From Calditrichota bacterium (lineage in GTDB: Bacteria; Zhuqueibacterota; Zhuqueibacteria; Zhuqueibacterales; Geothermadaptataceae): a stretch of DNA of 64,000 nucleotides. The stretch covers positions 186,001 to 250,000 of the forward strand of contig QQUE01000006.1 of assembly GCA_008501765.1 (NCBI GenBank). Reading direction: 5' to 3'. Made by a program: the position numbers and the translations under genes. This document shows positions 27,023 through 35,802 of this stretch, in pieces (positions within the stretch are counted from its first letter, which is position 1; every line of letters starts with the position of its first letter). The notes under the pieces were generated by a model, which was not told where the DNA came from, did not search any database, and saw only the letters and a list, made by a program, of their open reading frames with translations.

Positions 27023-28417
27023 ATGAGCTCACAAAATTTTGATAAATCGATAGTGGAAGGGCCGGTGCTGGCCGCCGTATGGAAAATGGCATGGCCTACG
27101 ATGCTGCAAAATATGATTGCCGGCCTGCAGGGAGTTGTTGACCATACGATGGTGGGTCACTATGTAGGTTTTGAAGGCAATGCGGCGATCGGTGTCAGTT
27201 GGCAAATATTTTTGGTCGTTGTCGTATTTATCAGCTCACTCTATTCCGGCATGGCAGTTTTGGTGGCGCGTTTTGCCGGCGCGGGCGATGCCAAAAATGT
27301 AAACCATGCTGTCTATCAAGGCATTCTGGTTTCGGCAATTTTAGCCATGGGCATTATGGCGCCATTGGGCTATTTTTTCGCGCCGGATCTTCTCAATATT
27401 GTGAAAGCGGCCCCGGCTGTGCAAGCGGAAGCTCTCCCGTATATTCGAATTATGTTCGTTTTCAGTTTTGGCAAGCTCCTGTTTTTTATGTTGGGAGGCA
27501 CCTTGCGCTCCGCAGGTGATGCGAAAACACCTTTGCAGTTGGGAATCGCATTGACAATTCTCAACTTGCTGCTGAATATGATTCTTATTCCCGGGTTCGG
27601 CCCCATTCCCGCATATGGCACGAAAGGCGCGGCAATCGGTACTGTAATCGCGACAAATTTAATCGGGTTGTTTGGCATTCTTTTGCTCTTCTCCAAACGC
27701 CTGGTGATAAAGTTTTCGTTAGCCATGCACTGGAGGCCTGATTGGAAAGTAATCGCTCAACTCTTCAAGTTTGGACTGCCGACCGGATTTCAGGGCATTG
27801 TAGTCAATATCGGTGGGGTGCTGATGTTGCGCTTTGTCGGCTCACTGGAACAAGGGGCGGAGGCGCAGGCGGCATTTACGGTGGGTTATACGCAGCTTTT
27901 TTCATTGATTACGTGGACGGCTGTGGGACTGATGGGCGCAACAGCGGCTGTTGCCGGGCAGAATCTTGGAGCAGAAAAACCGCACCGCACAGTAGATGCC
28001 GTAAAAAAAGCCAGTCGCGTCGCGATCGTTTTGGCCTTGATTGTTGGTTCACTTTTCATGTTTGTGCCTGAAAAATTACTAAGCGTTTTTGGGATGACCG
28101 ATGCCGAATTAATTAAAATTGGTATCGAGCTGCTGCGCTATCTCAGTATCTCCGGGATTTTTATTTCGCTGGCCCTGGTTTATACCGGGGGCTTGCAAGG
28201 GACCGGCGATACACGCAGCCCGCTATTTATTTCGCTCATTTCACAGGTCATCGTACCGTTGGGCTACTGTTCTGTTCAGGAGATTTTTGCTGTACTCGAA
28301 TCCACGGATATTTGGCTCGCAATCCTGTTCGGACATGTTACACGCTGCGTCCTGTCATATTTACGATTCAAGCAGGGACATTGGAAGGATATAAAAGTAA
28401 ATGTCGCCGATATCTAA
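27023..28417 (+). CDS. MATE-family multidrug/sodium efflux transporter
   Basis: A 464-aa inner-membrane protein with about twelve helices in two homologous halves. MATE signatures: WPTMLQNMIAGLQGVVDHTMVGHYVG near the start, GGTLRSAGDAKTP in the first half, and the matching GGLQGTGDTRSPLFISL in the second half, plus AAVAGQNLGAEKP. It exports cationic drugs or metabolites using a Na+ or H+ gradient; the substrate cannot be told. It is monocistronic, flanked by repeat-rich gaps. The ATG at 27023 has no clear ribosome-binding site. Confidence 0.92.
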   Translation: MSSQNFDKSIVEGPVLAAVWKMAWPTMLQNMIAGLQGVVDHTMVGHYVGFEGNAAIGVSWQIFLVVVVFISSLYSGMAVLVARFAGAGDAKNVNHAVYQGILVSAILAMGIMAPLGYFFAPDLLNIVKAAPAVQAEALPYIRIMFVFSFGKLLFFMLGGTLRSAGDAKTPLQLGIALTILNLLLNMILIPGFGPIPAYGTKGAAIGTVIATNLIGLFGILLLFSKRLVIKFSLAMHWRPDWKVIAQLFKFGLPTGFQGIVVNIGGVLMLRFVGSLEQGAEAQAAFTVGYTQLFSLITWTAVGLMGATAAVAGQNLGAEKPHRTVDAVKKASRVAIVLALIVGSLFMFVPEKLLSVFGMTDAELIKIGIELLRYLSISGIFISLALVYTGGLQGTGDTRSPLFISLISQVIVPLGYCSVQEIFAVLESTDIWLAILFGHVTRCVLSYLRFKQGHWKDIKVNVADI

Positions 28418-28620
28418 CCAGTGGTTTTCATTTTGCAGATATAATAGTGCAGTAGATATTCCGTAAACAAACGGACTTCGATGGAATGGAAATTGATGTG
28501 AGCGTCAGAATTAATTCCCAGTGAGGCCTGCCAATTCAAGTCGGTTCACATTTTTTTTTGAACTATAAAAATTTCGACTTGCATAGTTGATTCCAGGTTT
28601 AAAGAATTAAGGCAGCAATC

Positions 28621-29598
28621 TCATAATTGAACAAAGTTTTCTTCGGCGCGTTTCACGATGTCTTCGAACTCGGAAACCGTGGTGGCAGTTACGAGTTGGC
28701 CACGCAATTCACGCGCGCCATAGACACTATTGATATATTTAACGACATGTTTGCGGAACAATATCAGTCCGTAATCGCCATCATAAAAATTAAGGTTGGC
28801 GGTGAGATGGCGGCGGATCATTTTGAGTTTTTCGGGGAGTGTTACTTCCTCAGCATCTTTTCCGGCAAATATCCACGGATTCCCGATGGCTGCCCGCGCA
28901 ATCATCACGGCATCGCAGCCGGTGTGATTTTTCATACGATTTATATCTGCCGCACAGGTGACGTCGCCGTTTCCAATGACAGGAACCTGCGCCATACTTT
29001 TTATCTCGGCAATGGCATCCCAGTTGGCGTTGCCCTTGTAAGCTTGTTGTTTTGTACGGCCATGCACGGCCACCAATTGTGCCCCATTTTCCTGCATCGC
29101 TTTGACAACCTCGAGGTAATTCAGGTTTTCGTGATCCCAGCCCAGCCGTATTTTTCCAGTGACAGGGATGGTCAATTCTTTGCTCAAAAGATTAAAAATC
29201 TCCCCAATTTTTGATGGCGATTTTAGCAGTGCCGCACCGGCTCCTTTGCCCGAAACCTTTTTGACCGAGCACCCCATGTTTATATCGATGATGTCCGGTT
29301 GCATTGGCTCGATTTTTTTCGCAGCCTCCAAAATAACCTCAGGATTGGCCCCGAAAATTTGGAAAACGACCGGCCTTTCCTGCGGATCAAAGCGCAACAT
29401 GCGCAATGTTTTCTCATTGTGCCGCACGATCGCTTCGGTGGAGACGAACTCTGAATAACTCATTGCCGAGCCCAATTCACGACAAATCGAACGGTAGGGC
29501 ATGTCTGAGAATCCGGCCATTGGCGCCAAAATTACCTCGCCAAAAATGGGAACATTCCCAATATGAAAATTTGGAATTTTATCTATATTTGAATGCAT
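28621..29598 (-). CDS. dusB: tRNA-dihydrouridine synthase (DusB-like)
   Basis: FMN-dependent reduction of uridines in the tRNA D-loop. TIM-barrel motifs: LAPMAGFSDMPYR at the start, FQIFGANPE, and DINMGCSVKKVSGKGAGAAL with the catalytic Cys. FMN-phosphate contacts follow in VHGRTKQQAYKG, VIGNGDV and IARAAIGNPWIF. DusB proteins usually have NMGCP; here Pro is Ser, a minor change. Length 325 aa is normal. In proteobacteria dusB pairs with fis; here it is alone. A long plus-strand frame within it is a shadow. Confidence 0.95.
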   Translation of the reverse strand: MHSNIDKIPNFHIGNVPIFGEVILAPMAGFSDMPYRSICRELGSAMSYSEFVSTEAIVRHNEKTLRMLRFDPQERPVVFQIFGANPEVILEAAKKIEPMQPDIIDINMGCSVKKVSGKGAGAALLKSPSKIGEIFNLLSKELTIPVTGKIRLGWDHENLNYLEVVKAMQENGAQLVAVHGRTKQQAYKGNANWDAIAEIKSMAQVPVIGNGDVTCAADINRMKNHTGCDAVMIARAAIGNPWIFAGKDAEEVTLPEKLKMIRRHLTANLNFYDGDYGLILFRKHVVKYINSVYGARELRGQLVTATTVSEFEDIVKRAEENFVQL

Positions 29599-30152
29599 TG
29601 TGTTCAGAAAAAGCTCTATTTATGTTTAAAATGATTTTTCATTTACAGGATCGTGTTGCATTTCCTGTCGGATGTGCCGAAAATTTTTATATAATTGCGG
29701 TTATTGTGAACAGCAGGTCAGACTGGATGCGCAGGGCTGAAAAGAAAATTATTGCGTTGCTGGCATTCCAAAGCATTGCGTAAAATACGATTAAGTGAGA
29801 AATAATGCAAGCCTGGCATCACATTTCGATTTGCCGAAAATTTTAAAATTCTCTGCAATAAGGTTTTCCAGACTGATTTGGAACAATCGCCATAATTATA
29901 AGAAATAACAGCAGGCCATTTAGCCTGAATTATTCATAAAGCACAGTGGATGTGCCTGGCACTTAGTTGATTTTTATAAATTTAACGAAACAAAGTAGCT
30001 TTTAAGGGCTATCATAACTTGTAGAAGTGCCAGGCACATTTTTATCAGTTTATGAATAGATCAGGTTAGATTCTAATTAAAAATCCTTGACTATTGGTGC
30101 TATTTCTTTAAATTATTTAAGTCTAAAATGGCACTACTGGAAGGTAAGAACG
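29599..30152. other. Intergenic region holding a family 1 repeat, no gene
   Basis: About 550 bases between the divergent dusB and the small secreted protein gene. It contains the MITE-like copy B near its end and nothing else recognisable. Confidence 0.5.
29920..30068. repeat. MITE-like element, family 1, core type TGCCTGGCAC (copy B)
   Basis: Same length and nearly the same sequence as the copy at 17802-17949, with the same TTAGCCTGAATTATTCATAA terminus and GTGCCTGGCACTTAG/AAGTGCCAGGCAC core. The few differences are scattered single bases, mostly in the loop. Confidence 0.8.
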
Positions 30153-30572
30153 ATGAAAAGTAGACTAAGAAATTTGTTGATCCTCGCCTGTTTTCTAACA
30201 GGTTTCCTTTTTGCCGACGGCATAATCAAACGATTTGATGTCAATCCCGGCTATAATAAAGTAACCATTTCATGGGAAACCTCGACTGAGAGTGGTATTA
30301 AAGGCTATGAATTGCAACGCGCCTTTACGGAGAATAATTTTTCCAAACTTACTTATTTTGATTCGAAAAAAGATAATCAACCTGTGCATAAGTACAAATA
30401 CGATGATATCACGGTTTTCAAAACATCGACGACCGATGCGCGCACATTTTTTTATCGCATAAAAATTGAGAAACTCGACGGAAGTTTTGAATACTCGAAA
30501 GTGGAGAAAGTTGTTCCCACCGTCTCAAGCGCACGGCAAACCTGGGGCAGCATCAAGGCGATGTTTCGCTAA
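30153..30572 (+). CDS. Small secreted fibronectin III-like protein
   Basis: A 139-aa protein with signal peptide MKSRLRNLLILACFLTGFLFA followed by one beta-sandwich domain: VNPGYNKVTISWETSTESGIKGYELQRA is the typical fibronectin III opening, and FFYRIKIEKLDGSFEYSKVEKV its end. The same 'YELQRA ... DGSFEYS' pattern occurs in the 'T9SS-associated' region of the beta-helix protein at 9727. The ATG at 30153 is preceded by GGAAGGTAAG, better than an upstream in-frame start at 30087. It is followed by a clear terminator, so it is a single-gene unit. Function unknown. Confidence 0.8.
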   Translation: MKSRLRNLLILACFLTGFLFADGIIKRFDVNPGYNKVTISWETSTESGIKGYELQRAFTENNFSKLTYFDSKKDNQPVHKYKYDDITVFKTSTTDARTFFYRIKIEKLDGSFEYSKVEKVVPTVSSARQTWGSIKAMFR

Positions 30573-30593
30573 ACATTTACCGAGTAAAAATTC

Positions 30594-30623
30594 TAAAAGG
30601 CAGCCAGATGGTTGCCTTTTTTG
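30594..30623 (+). terminator. Rho-independent terminator
   Basis: AAAGGCAGCC, loop AGAT, GGTTGCCTTT, then a T-rich run. It lies 22 bases after the fibronectin-like gene and before the DUF998 gene. Confidence 0.8.
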
Positions 30624-30671
30624 TTTGGGGCTAATTAAATAAATGTGCTGATTACCGACATTGGAATCTAA

Positions 30672-31277
30672 ATGAAAATTTTTTCGCAGGCCCTTTTGGG
30701 GCTCTATCTTGCCATCCTGTTCATTGCCGGCCTGATTGCACCGGAATACTATTCACTCATCCGAAATACCGTTTCCGAACTCGGGGCGCAGGGCTTTCCC
30801 AACGCATGGCTCATGCGCACTGGTTTTTTCGTACTCGCCGGTGCGGTTTTGACAACAGCTTATAATTTGGGAAAGAAATTCAATCTCAACTTATTTCGGG
30901 CGGCGGCGCTCCTGTTTCTCCTGCTCTATGGTGGCGCAGTGTTCATAACTGGATTTTGGTCGGACAAGAATTTTTTTGTACTCGACCACAACCTTGAATC
31001 TTTTATTCATAGTTTTCTCGCGAACATAGCAGGCATGTTTTATTTGATTGCTGTTTGGATGAACGCCAGTTCAATCAAACAGAAACGATTTTCCATTATC
31101 AGTTTTGTGGTATTTTTTTCGTATCTGGCTCTCAGCTATCTCTTTTTTGAAGTGGAAGAATTTCAGGGACTCACGCAACGCGGGATGCATTTGATTTCTG
31201 CATCCTGGTTGATTTTATTAAATGAACAGCAGAGAACTCCAGACAAGATCAACTTCGATAAATCGGTACGAGCATAG
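30672..31277 (+). CDS. DUF998-family integral membrane protein
   Basis: A 201-aa protein with about six hydrophobic helices. The region after the first helix, SLIRNTVSELGAQGFPNAWLMR, is the DUF998 signature (SxLG...N.W.mr.gf). Later helices carry FIHSFLANIAGMFYLIAVW and QRGMHLISASWLILL. No enzymatic residues stand out and no function is established for the family. It stands between the terminator and a 90-bp tandem repeat. Confidence 0.8.
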   Translation: MKIFSQALLGLYLAILFIAGLIAPEYYSLIRNTVSELGAQGFPNAWLMRTGFFVLAGAVLTTAYNLGKKFNLNLFRAAALLFLLLYGGAVFITGFWSDKNFFVLDHNLESFIHSFLANIAGMFYLIAVWMNASSIKQKRFSIISFVVFFSYLALSYLFFEVEEFQGLTQRGMHLISASWLILLNEQQRTPDKINFDKSVRA

Positions 31278-31318
31278 TAAAATCGCAATTTTCCTGATAA
31301 GGAGAGACCAGAAGATTA

Positions 31319-31577
31319 ATTTGTAGCTCAGGCCCTCATGGCCTGAAATTTCACTTGTGTGACAAATCAAAACCACACCACAAGGGGGCGTGCTACATTT
31401 TAATTCAATTTAGTAGTCCAGGCCCTCGTGGTCTGAAATTTACACTTATGTGACAAATCAAAACACCCCACAAGGGGGCGTGCTACATTTTAATTCAATT
31501 TAGTAGTCCTGGCCCTCGTGGCCTGAAATTTACGCTTGTTTGTTAACTCAAAACCACCGCATAAGGGGGTGGCTAAA
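31319..31577. repeat. 90-bp tandem repeat, about 2.8 copies
   Basis: The word GGCCCTC recurs at 31331, 31421 and 31511, an exact 90-base period. Each unit has a CAGGCCCTCATGGCCTG-type palindrome, then TGTGACAAATCAAAAC and CAAGGGGGCGTGCTACATTTT; the last unit is diverged and truncated. It fills the gap between two convergent genes, and no gene was seen there. Confidence 0.85.
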
Positions 31578-31589
31578 ATCAGAAAAAAT

Positions 31590-32366
31590 TTATCTTGCCA
31601 ATTTTATCTGAAATTTCTCCCATAGAAAAGTATCAAATTCCGCCTCGCTGGAAACTTTTTGCTCAGTCTTGCGGCCGTTCCTCGTCACTTTTAAATTATT
31701 ATCGCTCAAAGTAATTCTGCCGTCATTTGTAGCACTGGAGCAGAATCGTTTTTGCGTGAACTCCGATTTTTGTGATGTCTGCAGATAATCGCACTGCGGC
31801 TGAAAATCTGATAATTCTCTCGATTGCTGGCTGAACAAATATTTTGAAACCAACTCGATTTCCCCGGTTCTTCGCATATTCAAACGTAAATAAAGATCGC
31901 TTTCACGGTCGATCATAAAATCCCCAACAGGATCTTTTTGGATTTCGTTCAGGGATATTTTTAAGGGGTGCAGGAAATTCTCGCCAAAACCCACATCCAC
32001 CAACCAATCATCTGCGAGCGAAACAATAAGCGCCATGTGGTCAAATTCCGGACCAGGGACGCCATTGTTATCGAAAACCCGGGCGGAAACCATTTTGACT
32101 GGATATCCGATTTCTCTGAGCAGGGCATAGAAAAGCCCGTTTAATTCGTAGCAAAATCCTCCACGATAATTGAAAAGAATTTTCTTTTCCAGTGCGTTGA
32201 TGTCTAAAATAATTTTATGCTTGCGGTGAATATCCAGATTTTCGAATGGAATGGCTAACAGGTGATTTTTGTGGAGCGATTTCAACGCTTTTAAGTCAGG
32301 ACGCAATTCGCCAACAAATCCAATTCTATGCAGGTATTTTTTGCAATCTATTTTATCGGAACTCAT
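31590..32366 (-). CDS. Arylamine N-acetyltransferase (NAT)
   Basis: Acetyl-CoA-dependent acetylation of arylamines or related acyl transfer. The catalytic triad is visible: Cys72 in RGGFCYELN, His110 in FDHMALIV and Asp124 in LVDVGFGE, with spacing as in bacterial NATs. AIPFENLDIHRKHKI is the usual N-terminal motif. I chose the ATG at 32366, which has TTGGAG five bases upstream and gives 258 aa; a frame from 32468 would add 34 untypical residues. Monocistronic and convergent with DUF998. Confidence 0.92.
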   Translation of the reverse strand: MSSDKIDCKKYLHRIGFVGELRPDLKALKSLHKNHLLAIPFENLDIHRKHKIILDINALEKKILFNYRGGFCYELNGLFYALLREIGYPVKMVSARVFDNNGVPGPEFDHMALIVSLADDWLVDVGFGENFLHPLKISLNEIQKDPVGDFMIDRESDLYLRLNMRRTGEIELVSKYLFSQQSRELSDFQPQCDYLQTSQKSEFTQKRFCSSATNDGRITLSDNNLKVTRNGRKTEQKVSSEAEFDTFLWEKFQIKLAR

Positions 32367-32802
32367 AATTCTCCAAGGTTTCTTTTTCCCGAGTATTGTA
32401 TGCAAATTCTCGGGTGGATTATGCCCGATTTTCAAGCATTTGTCCTGATTTTTTGGATCAATCTTCATCGATGACTGCGAAGCGTGCAGTAAAATTTTCG
32501 TTCAATGCTTCCAGTTTCTGTAAGACTTTTATTTTTATGTGTTGCTCAATTTGCGATAAATTGCTTTTTTATAGCGTGCTAAATAAGTCCTTCGCACTTG
32601 TACGGTTGTGCTAAAATTTCGAAATTAAGTGTCTTCCCTGTGTTGACAAAAACTGCCAAGAATGCGGCGCTTTTGTTTATCTTTTTTATAACAAAGGTGA
32701 AGTCAATAGTATTTCTCGGCTTTAATAAACAGCGAAAAAGTACGTGACTCCTTATAACCAGTATATTAACAGTTGGTGATCTGACCTGATAGGATGTGTA
32801 TT
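32367..32802. other. Intergenic region, no gene seen
   Basis: About 435 bases between the divergent NAT gene and the DUF6090-like gene. It must carry both promoters. TTGACA near 32643 has no matching -10 element at normal spacing. Confidence 0.45.
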
Positions 32803-33519
32803 ATGAAGTTGACGCTTTGGCGGCTGCTTAAAAATAAATGGCGTGAATACCTTCTGGAGGTAACAGTCATTGCCGTTGGTATCACATTGTCGTTTTTACT
32901 GAACGAATTTCGCGAAGGGCGCCTGCAAAAAAAAGCTGAAATCGCCGCCCTGCAAAGTATCCGTGATGACATGATCGCCGACAGCACAAAATTGTTTGAG
33001 GGTTTGCAGTATTTTGAACGGTGTGACACCTTAAATTCTTATCTCGTAAAAAGTCGAAATGGCAATAATATCAACACAGACAGTGTGCAAATCGCGGTCA
33101 CAAATTTTGGTTCTTACACGACATTTGATGCACAAATCATTGGCTATCAGCAATTAAAAGAGACCGGACTGCTTAATATTATTTTCAAAAAACCGCTTTT
33201 GAAAGCGCTCATCCAACTTTACTCCAGCCAATACCAGAATATAAAAGAGATTGAATCTATCGATAAAAAATATACTTTGGATATGATAATCCCGCAATTT
33301 TTCGAGATTATTATTACGGATGGAGATAGCCTGTTTACCGGTTCGGAGAACGCCCGCCTGCAGGCCGCGGCAAAAATTTTAACTGATTTGCCGTTTCAGA
33401 AAGCACTTTTTATGAATCGACAATTAAAATTACTGGGTAAAAACGCTTATCTGGAGGTTTTGCCGGATTTGCGTCGATTGATTTCACAGGTTGAAAACGA
33501 ATTGCAGTATTTGGAATAA
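32803..33519 (+). CDS. Membrane-anchored DUF6090-like protein
   Basis: A 238-aa protein with one membrane helix near the N-terminus (YLLEVTVIAVGITLSFLL) followed immediately by NEFREGRLQKKAEIAALQSIRDDM, the pattern of DUF6090 proteins, common in Bacteroidota and relatives. The rest is alpha-helical and probably periplasmic or cytoplasmic without enzyme motifs. The ATG at 32803 has AGGA eight bases upstream; the ATG at 32794 overlaps that site. It lies 25 bases before trmH and may be cotranscribed. Function unknown. Confidence 0.7.
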   Translation: MKLTLWRLLKNKWREYLLEVTVIAVGITLSFLLNEFREGRLQKKAEIAALQSIRDDMIADSTKLFEGLQYFERCDTLNSYLVKSRNGNNINTDSVQIAVTNFGSYTTFDAQIIGYQQLKETGLLNIIFKKPLLKALIQLYSSQYQNIKEIESIDKKYTLDMIIPQFFEIIITDGDSLFTGSENARLQAAAKILTDLPFQKALFMNRQLKLLGKNAYLEVLPDLRRLISQVENELQYLE

Positions 33520-33544
33520 ACCGGGAAGAATGAAGTGAATCAAA

Positions 33545-34273
33545 ATGGATAATGCAACCAAACAGGAATTGATGACTTACCTGTCGCAGTACGTCACGCA
33601 ACATAAGTTGCACCGAATCGACGCGGTACTAAAAAACCGGACGCGGCATATCGCTATCGTGCTGGAAGATTTGTATCAGACCCACAATGCCAGCGCCGTT
33701 ATCCGATCTTGCGAATGTTTCGGAATCCAGGATTTGTACGCTATCGAAAATAAAAATGTATTTCGCACCCACAAAGCGATCGCCTCCGGTTCTGGCAAAT
33801 GGGTGGATGTGCATCGTTTTACAGGAAGTGGTGAAGAAAATAGTGCGGCTTGCATTGCAACTTTAAAACAGAAAAATTACCAAATAGTCGTAACGACTTT
33901 AAACGGAGAAGCAGTGCCGCCGGATGCCATTGATTTGAGCCGACCGGTGGCGTTGTTTTTTGGCAATGAAGAATTGGGCGTGAGCCCAAATATCGTCGAA
34001 GCGGCCGAATCTTTTGTGAAAATTCCAATGTTTGGATTTACACAAAGCTTTAATATTTCAGTAAGTGCGGCCTTGCTGCTCTCCAATTTGATCACACGGC
34101 TGCACCAATCACAAATCACCTGGCGTTTGTCCGAGCAGGAAATGTTCGACTTGCGTCTGGATTGGATTCAACGGGTTGAAGGCAACAATTCTAAAAAGAT
34201 GGCCTTGCTGAAGCAGCATTTTTTTCAGAATCGTCAATCGAATTCTGGCAACGGCCAGGCGGTGGAGCCCTGA
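33545..34273 (+). CDS. trmH: tRNA (guanosine(18)-2'-O)-methyltransferase TrmH (SpoU family)
   Basis: SPOUT-fold enzyme that uses S-adenosylmethionine to methylate the ribose of G18 in tRNA. Motif 1 is NASAVIRSCECFGI with the catalytic Arg, motif 2 FFGNEELGVS, motif 3 MFGFTQSFNISVSAALLLS, which form the trefoil knot. The N-terminal NRTRHIAIVLEDLYQTHNA and the C-terminal helical extension (RLDWIQRVE) match TrmH, not the ribosomal RlmB type. Length 242 aa. Substrate assignment is by family resemblance. Confidence 0.9.
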   Translation: MDNATKQELMTYLSQYVTQHKLHRIDAVLKNRTRHIAIVLEDLYQTHNASAVIRSCECFGIQDLYAIENKNVFRTHKAIASGSGKWVDVHRFTGSGEENSAACIATLKQKNYQIVVTTLNGEAVPPDAIDLSRPVALFFGNEELGVSPNIVEAAESFVKIPMFGFTQSFNISVSAALLLSNLITRLHQSQITWRLSEQEMFDLRLDWIQRVEGNNSKKMALLKQHFFQNRQSNSGNGQAVEP

Positions 34274-34322
34274 TTTTCACCATTTAAAAAAACAGCGCTG
34301 AATCAATAATCAAGACCGAAAT

Positions 34323-34340
34323 TTAACCTGAATTATTCAA
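34323..34340. repeat. Solo family 1 terminus
   Basis: TTAACCTGAATTATTCAA matches the end of the family 1 elements, without a partner end nearby. It lies 20 bases before the SDR gene start. Confidence 0.5.
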
Positions 34341-34359
34341 AGAACTGGCGGAGAGAGAA

Positions 34360-35148
34360 ATGGCAAACAAACAATTGTTGCGATCGTACTGGCAAAATAA
34401 AACCGTGCTGATCACCGGCGCCTCATCCGGGCTCGGCTGGGCGATCACCAAAGCGTTGGCGCCCTACCACGTGACATTTGGCCTATTGAGCCGCCGCAAA
34501 GAAAAAATGGCTGAACTGGCCGAGTCGTTGCGTCATGGCAACAGCCGTTTTTGGATTCGCGTTTGTGATGTACAGGATAGAGATGATGTCTATGATTCCG
34601 TGCGTGAATTCAACGAATACGCTGGTAAAATTGATGTTGTTTGGGTCAATGCGGGCATCGGAGCGAAAACTAATTTGTTCAAATGGGATTGGGATTCTTT
34701 CGAAAACTGCCTACAGACAAATTTGTGCGGTGCCGTTTATACGGCCAAAGCGAGCCTGGAAATCATGTTGCCACAAAAACGAGGGACAATTGTCAGTATT
34801 AGTTCAACGGCGTCAATGCGGGGACTGCCGGGCACAAGCGCATACAGCATGTCAAAAGTAGCGCTCAATTATTTGATGGAAAGCCTGGCGACGCAGGCAA
34901 GAGATATCCAGTTTACTTCGATATTGCCGGGCTGGGTTGATACGCCGATCAGCGCCGAAGTCCGCAACCGGTTGTGGCTCATGCCCACTGATGTGGCGGC
35001 GCAGAAAATGATAACGGCGGTGGCAAAGAAGAAAGTGAAGTATATTTTTCCGTGGCAGATGTTTGTTTTCTATTATTTTATGCGCAGCTTGCCTACAACT
35101 CTTTATATTAAACTGGCACGAAAATTTTTCATGAAAAAAAGAAAATAA
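34360..35148 (+). CDS. Short-chain dehydrogenase/reductase (SDR)
   Basis: NAD(P)-dependent oxidoreductase with a Rossmann fold. The cofactor loop is GASSGLGWAI at 20-29; Arg residues in LLSRRKEK after strand 2 suggest NADP. NAGIG at 97-101 and the catalytic Ser149, Tyr162 and Lys166 (AYSMSK) are all present. The last 60 residues have a hydrophobic segment (IFPWQMFVFYYFMRSLP), as in membrane-associated DltE/YqjQ-like SDRs. The substrate cannot be told. Monocistronic. Confidence 0.92.
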   Translation: MANKQLLRSYWQNKTVLITGASSGLGWAITKALAPYHVTFGLLSRRKEKMAELAESLRHGNSRFWIRVCDVQDRDDVYDSVREFNEYAGKIDVVWVNAGIGAKTNLFKWDWDSFENCLQTNLCGAVYTAKASLEIMLPQKRGTIVSISSTASMRGLPGTSAYSMSKVALNYLMESLATQARDIQFTSILPGWVDTPISAEVRNRLWLMPTDVAAQKMITAVAKKKVKYIFPWQMFVFYYFMRSLPTTLYIKLARKFFMKKRK

Positions 35149-35202
35149 ATTAGCGTGCTAATGATGTGGGATTCAAGGAAGCCATGGCTGGAAAGTGTAA
35201 CC

Positions 35203-35220
35203 TTAACCCGTTGTGCAAAA
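35203..35220. repeat. Solo family 2 terminus
   Basis: TTAACCCGTTGTGCAAAA is the consensus end of family 2, just outside the family 1 element that begins at 35239. The layout suggests an older family 2 copy interrupted by a later insertion. Confidence 0.5.
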
Positions 35221-35238
35221 TAAAATGTTTACTTCGAT

Positions 35239-35623
35239 TTAGCCTGCTTTATTCACAAATATTTTTTGTGGACTTAGTGTCCTTGTGTGCGAATTATTCA
35301 GTCTATTAAAATTAGCTCTCATAAAGCCACTGAGTACACAAAGTTATGTTTTATAAGTATTTAAATATTTTTTGTGGACTTAGTGTCCTTGTGTGCGAAT
35401 TATTCAATCTATTAAAATTAGCTCTCATAAAGCCACTGGGTACACAAAGTTATGTTTTATAAGTATTTAAATATTTTTTGTGGACTTAGTGTCCTTGTGT
35501 GCGAATTATTCAGTCTATTAAAATTAGCTCTCATAAAGCCACTGGGTACACAAAGTTATGTTTTATAAGTATTTAAATATTTTTTGTGAACTTAGTGCCC
35601 TTGTGTGCGAATTATTCAGGTTA
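35239..35623. repeat. Family 1-type ends enclosing 106-bp tandem repeats (about 3.4 copies)
   Basis: The segment begins TTAGCCTGCTTTATTCACAAA and ends GAATTATTCAGGTTA, i.e. family 1 termini. Between them a unit with GTGGACTTAGTGTCCTTGTG followed by AAAGCCACTGGGTACACAAAG recurs. The word GTGGAC lies at 35268, 35374 and 35480, and GTGAAC at 35586, an exact 106-base period. Copies are over 95 % alike, pointing to recent expansion. No gene lies in 35149-35802. Confidence 0.85.
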
Positions 35624-35802
35624 GTACGAAACTATCGTTTTTTCTTAGTTTCTGTCATTCCCAAATGCCTTTAATTGGAATCCATCCAGGCAACAGTGTG
35701 GATTCCGGATAGTTGATTGCCGAGCCGAAGACCTGCGCAGCCAATTGACGGGAAATAAAAAACATCGTGTGAAATCGATGAAATTCTGTACGATGGGTTG
35801 AT

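Noticed and set aside
28627-29214. 195-codon plus-strand frame
   Set aside because: Antisense to dusB, whose catalytic motifs are clear. No protein-like features on the plus strand.
35239-35623. CRISPR array
   Set aside because: The repeats are 106 bp and direct neighbours without variable spacers, and no cas gene is present. The 90-bp repeats at 31319 are rejected for the same reason.
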